From contig CAZTXB010000010.1 of assembly GCA_964617955.1 (NCBI GenBank), forward strand, positions 1 to 64,000: a stretch of DNA of 64,000 nt, given 5' to 3'. This document shows, one piece after another, positions 62,711 through 64,000 of the stretch (position 1 is its first letter; every line of letters starts with the position of its first letter). The notes below the pieces were generated by a model. It worked only from the letters and a program-made list of their open reading frames with translations, had not been told where the DNA came from and searched no databases. Origin of the DNA: JABWCE01 sp964617955 (GTDB taxonomy: Bacteria; Bacteroidota; Bacteroidia; NS11-12g; UBA9320). The position numbers and the translations under genes are program-made.

Positions 62711-62863
62711 TTACTTTTTTAAATTTTTGTTTTCGAATAATATTCTCGTGGCAGGACTTTCATCATCGTCGAACTGACCATTTTTAACACTCCATATAAA
62801 GGCCAACAGAAACGCCGTCGCCACGCCCAGGCTAACCAAAAGAAGAATAATAATTACGCTCAT
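62711..62863 (-). CDS. ccoS: cbb3 oxidase assembly protein CcoS, 50 aa
   Basis: A frame from ATG 62863 to TAA 62711-62713. It has an N-terminal helix (MSVIIILLLVSLGVATAFLL) and the conserved WSVKNGQFDDDESPATRIL block that is diagnostic of CcoS, required for cofactor insertion into the oxidase. It starts one base after the ccoI stop region and lies 6 bp before ccoNO. Confidence 0.93.
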   Translation of the reverse strand: MSVIIILLLVSLGVATAFLLAFIWSVKNGQFDDDESPATRILFENKNLKK

Positions 62864-62864
62864 G

Positions 62865-64000
62865 TCATTCTTTATTTTTTATTTTTAAACCCAGTTTATT
62901 GGAAACCCATTCCGTTAAACCAAAGGTTAACAACAGAATAGTTATAGAACTTGCAGGCATGAGCACGGCTGCAATAACAGGTTTCAAAATTCCCTGTATG
63001 GCGAAGTACAAACCCATGAAATTGTAAACCGCAGAAATGGCAAAGCTCAGAACAATTATTTGTTCCCCTTTCCTTACAAAGCGGATAAAATCGTTCAGCT
63101 TATACAGTTGAGTCCCATCAATAACCCCATCGGATGAAGGGGTAAAGTTGTTTGTTGTGTCGGCTACTGCAATACCCACATTACTTTGTTTCAAGGCCCC
63201 TGCATCGTTGAGTCCATCCCCAATCATCATAACCTTGTTCTTATTATCTTCCTGTAGATGCTTTATGTAATCTAGTTTCTGTTGAGGGCTTTGGTTAAAA
63301 TAAATCTCACTCTCTTTTCCCAATAAGTGTTCTATATTTTGATGCTCGGCAGCATTGTCGCCTGAAAGCAGCGAAAGTTTGAATTTGTTTCTCAGCGATC
63401 CTATCAGTTTACTCATACCAAACCGATAAGGGTTGGATATGACAAATTCACCCAGAATGTGATAATCGACAAAAACAACCACTTTGGTTCCTTGCTTTAG
63501 CTTTAAATACTCACCTCCTACATAGGTCGGAGAACCCAATTTAATGTAATGGTTATTCACCCATCCTGAGATGCCTTGCCCTTGAGTTTCCTTATAGTTT
63601 TCAACCGCTAATTCATTCCGCCCGCCTAAGAAATCATAGACCAGCTTACTTGCCGGGTGAGACGATTGATGCAATAAAGCGGTAATCGACGTTTTCAATT
63701 CCTCATCAAGTACGGCCCCCGAATACCTTACCTTGGCTCCTGTGCTTTGGGTGATGGTTCCGGTTTTGTCAAAAACAATATGATTTATTTTAGAAATTTC
63801 TTCAATCACGTGGGGTGATCTGAGGTAAAACTTGTTGAGGCCAAGGATGCGAAGGACGTTGCCATGGGTGTAATTTTGCGAAAGCAGCAAAGCGCAGGGG
63901 CATGCCACAATAAGCACGGTCGTGATAGCATTCCACATGAGTTCAATCTCGTTTTGTAAATACCAGTAGAAACCTGAGGCAAATCCAAGGAGCAACACCA
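62865..64000 (-). CDS. ccoI: CcoI-type copper P1B-ATPase, C-terminal part (cut by window edge)
   Basis: About 378 residues are visible; the start lies beyond position 64000. The metal-transport motif CPCALLLS, the phosphorylation site FDKTGTIT and the hinge MIGDGLNDAGALKQ are intact, with two C-terminal transmembrane segments. At the head of a cbb3 operon this is the copper exporter that supplies the oxidase (CcoI/CopA2). The N-terminal metal-binding domain cannot be seen. Confidence 0.92.
   Translation of the reverse strand, partial: VLLLGFASGFYWYLQNEIELMWNAITTVLIVACPCALLLSQNYTHGNVLRILGLNKFYLRSPHVIEEISKINHIVFDKTGTITQSTGAKVRYSGAVLDEELKTSITALLHQSSHPASKLVYDFLGGRNELAVENYKETQGQGISGWVNNHYIKLGSPTYVGGEYLKLKQGTKVVVFVDYHILGEFVISNPYRFGMSKLIGSLRNKFKLSLLSGDNAAEHQNIEHLLGKESEIYFNQSPQQKLDYIKHLQEDNKNKVMMIGDGLNDAGALKQSNVGIAVADTTNNFTPSSDGVIDGTQLYKLNDFIRFVRKGEQIIVLSFAISAVYNFMGLYFAIQGILKPVIAAVLMPASSITILLLTFGLTEWVSNKLGLKIKNKE

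Overview
The window comes from a member of the Bacteroidota. Three lines of evidence support this. Two secreted proteins end in type IX secretion (T9SS) sorting domains, one type A and one type B (gliding-motility-like). Many genes are preceded by the Bacteroidota -7 promoter box TAnnTTTG. The cbb3 oxidase operon has the ccoI-ccoS-ccoNO-ccoQ-ccoP-ccoG-ccoH order with a fused CcoN/CcoO, as is usual in this phylum. Base composition is moderately AT-rich. Gene content suggests an aerobic or microaerobic, LPS-bearing chromosome of the Chitinophagales/Saprospirales/Cytophagales type; the order is an inference. I see no rRNA, tRNA, CRISPR array, intact transposase or prophage.

Layout. 1-2.1 kb: two small unknown genes and a secreted metzincin protease. 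2.3-7.0 kb: a very large membrane histidine kinase downstream of the heptose epimerase hldD. 7.1-10.7 kb: queD, a DUF4332 protein, a redoxin, argS and a DUF5522 protein. 11.1-15 kb: a RelE/ParE toxin-antitoxin pair and an adaptor/permease/ATPase efflux operon. 15-17.3 kb: a C1 peptidase and moaA. 17.3-21 kb: divergent cyanophycinase and cyanophycin synthetase genes, which make and degrade the Asp/Arg storage polymer. 21.1-21.7 kb: a DUF2281/MazF toxin-antitoxin pair. 21.7-30.6 kb: a phytol/dolichol-kinase-like enzyme, a CsgG-like envelope protein, an Nfu Fe-S carrier, surface-polysaccharide genes (two glycosyltransferases, an epimerase, a sugar nucleotidyltransferase) and a cyclophilin-FKBP double isomerase. 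30.9-34.97 kb: exbB/exbD, a GNAT, a lipoprotein, a flippase and dUTPase. 35-43.3 kb (minus strand): an MFS pump, purQ, an AhpD-like protein, two amidohydrolase-fold proteins and an FHS sugar porter. 43.5-50.7 kb: a membrane mannosyltransferase-like protein, the yceD-rpmF-plsX operon, a DUF2723 protein and rlmB. 51-56.3 kb: a small membrane protein, radA and a giant T9SS cargo protein. 56.7-64 kb: the cbb3 oxidase structural and maturation operon, running off the right edge inside ccoI.

Most genes are housekeeping. The least ordinary signal is in the gaps. Two families of short, gene-less, inverted-repeat-ended elements occur here. Family 1 (about 240-370 bp, ends TTAGGGCCTGCTGAAAAA) has three copies within 6 kb. 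Family 2 (about 125 bp, ends TACCAATG/CGGTA) has four copies. One family-2 copy is nested in a family-1 copy. A second family-1 copy has a 12-bp end-to-end scar at exactly the equivalent site, and the third has an apparently empty site. Family-2 copies also show paired substitutions that preserve an internal hairpin.

Other points of interest are an amidohydrolase pair in which only one of three folds keeps its metal ligands, the dual-family immunophilin, a strong stem-loop with a U-tract on a strand with no gene, and frequent TTG starts with promoters placed almost on the start codon.
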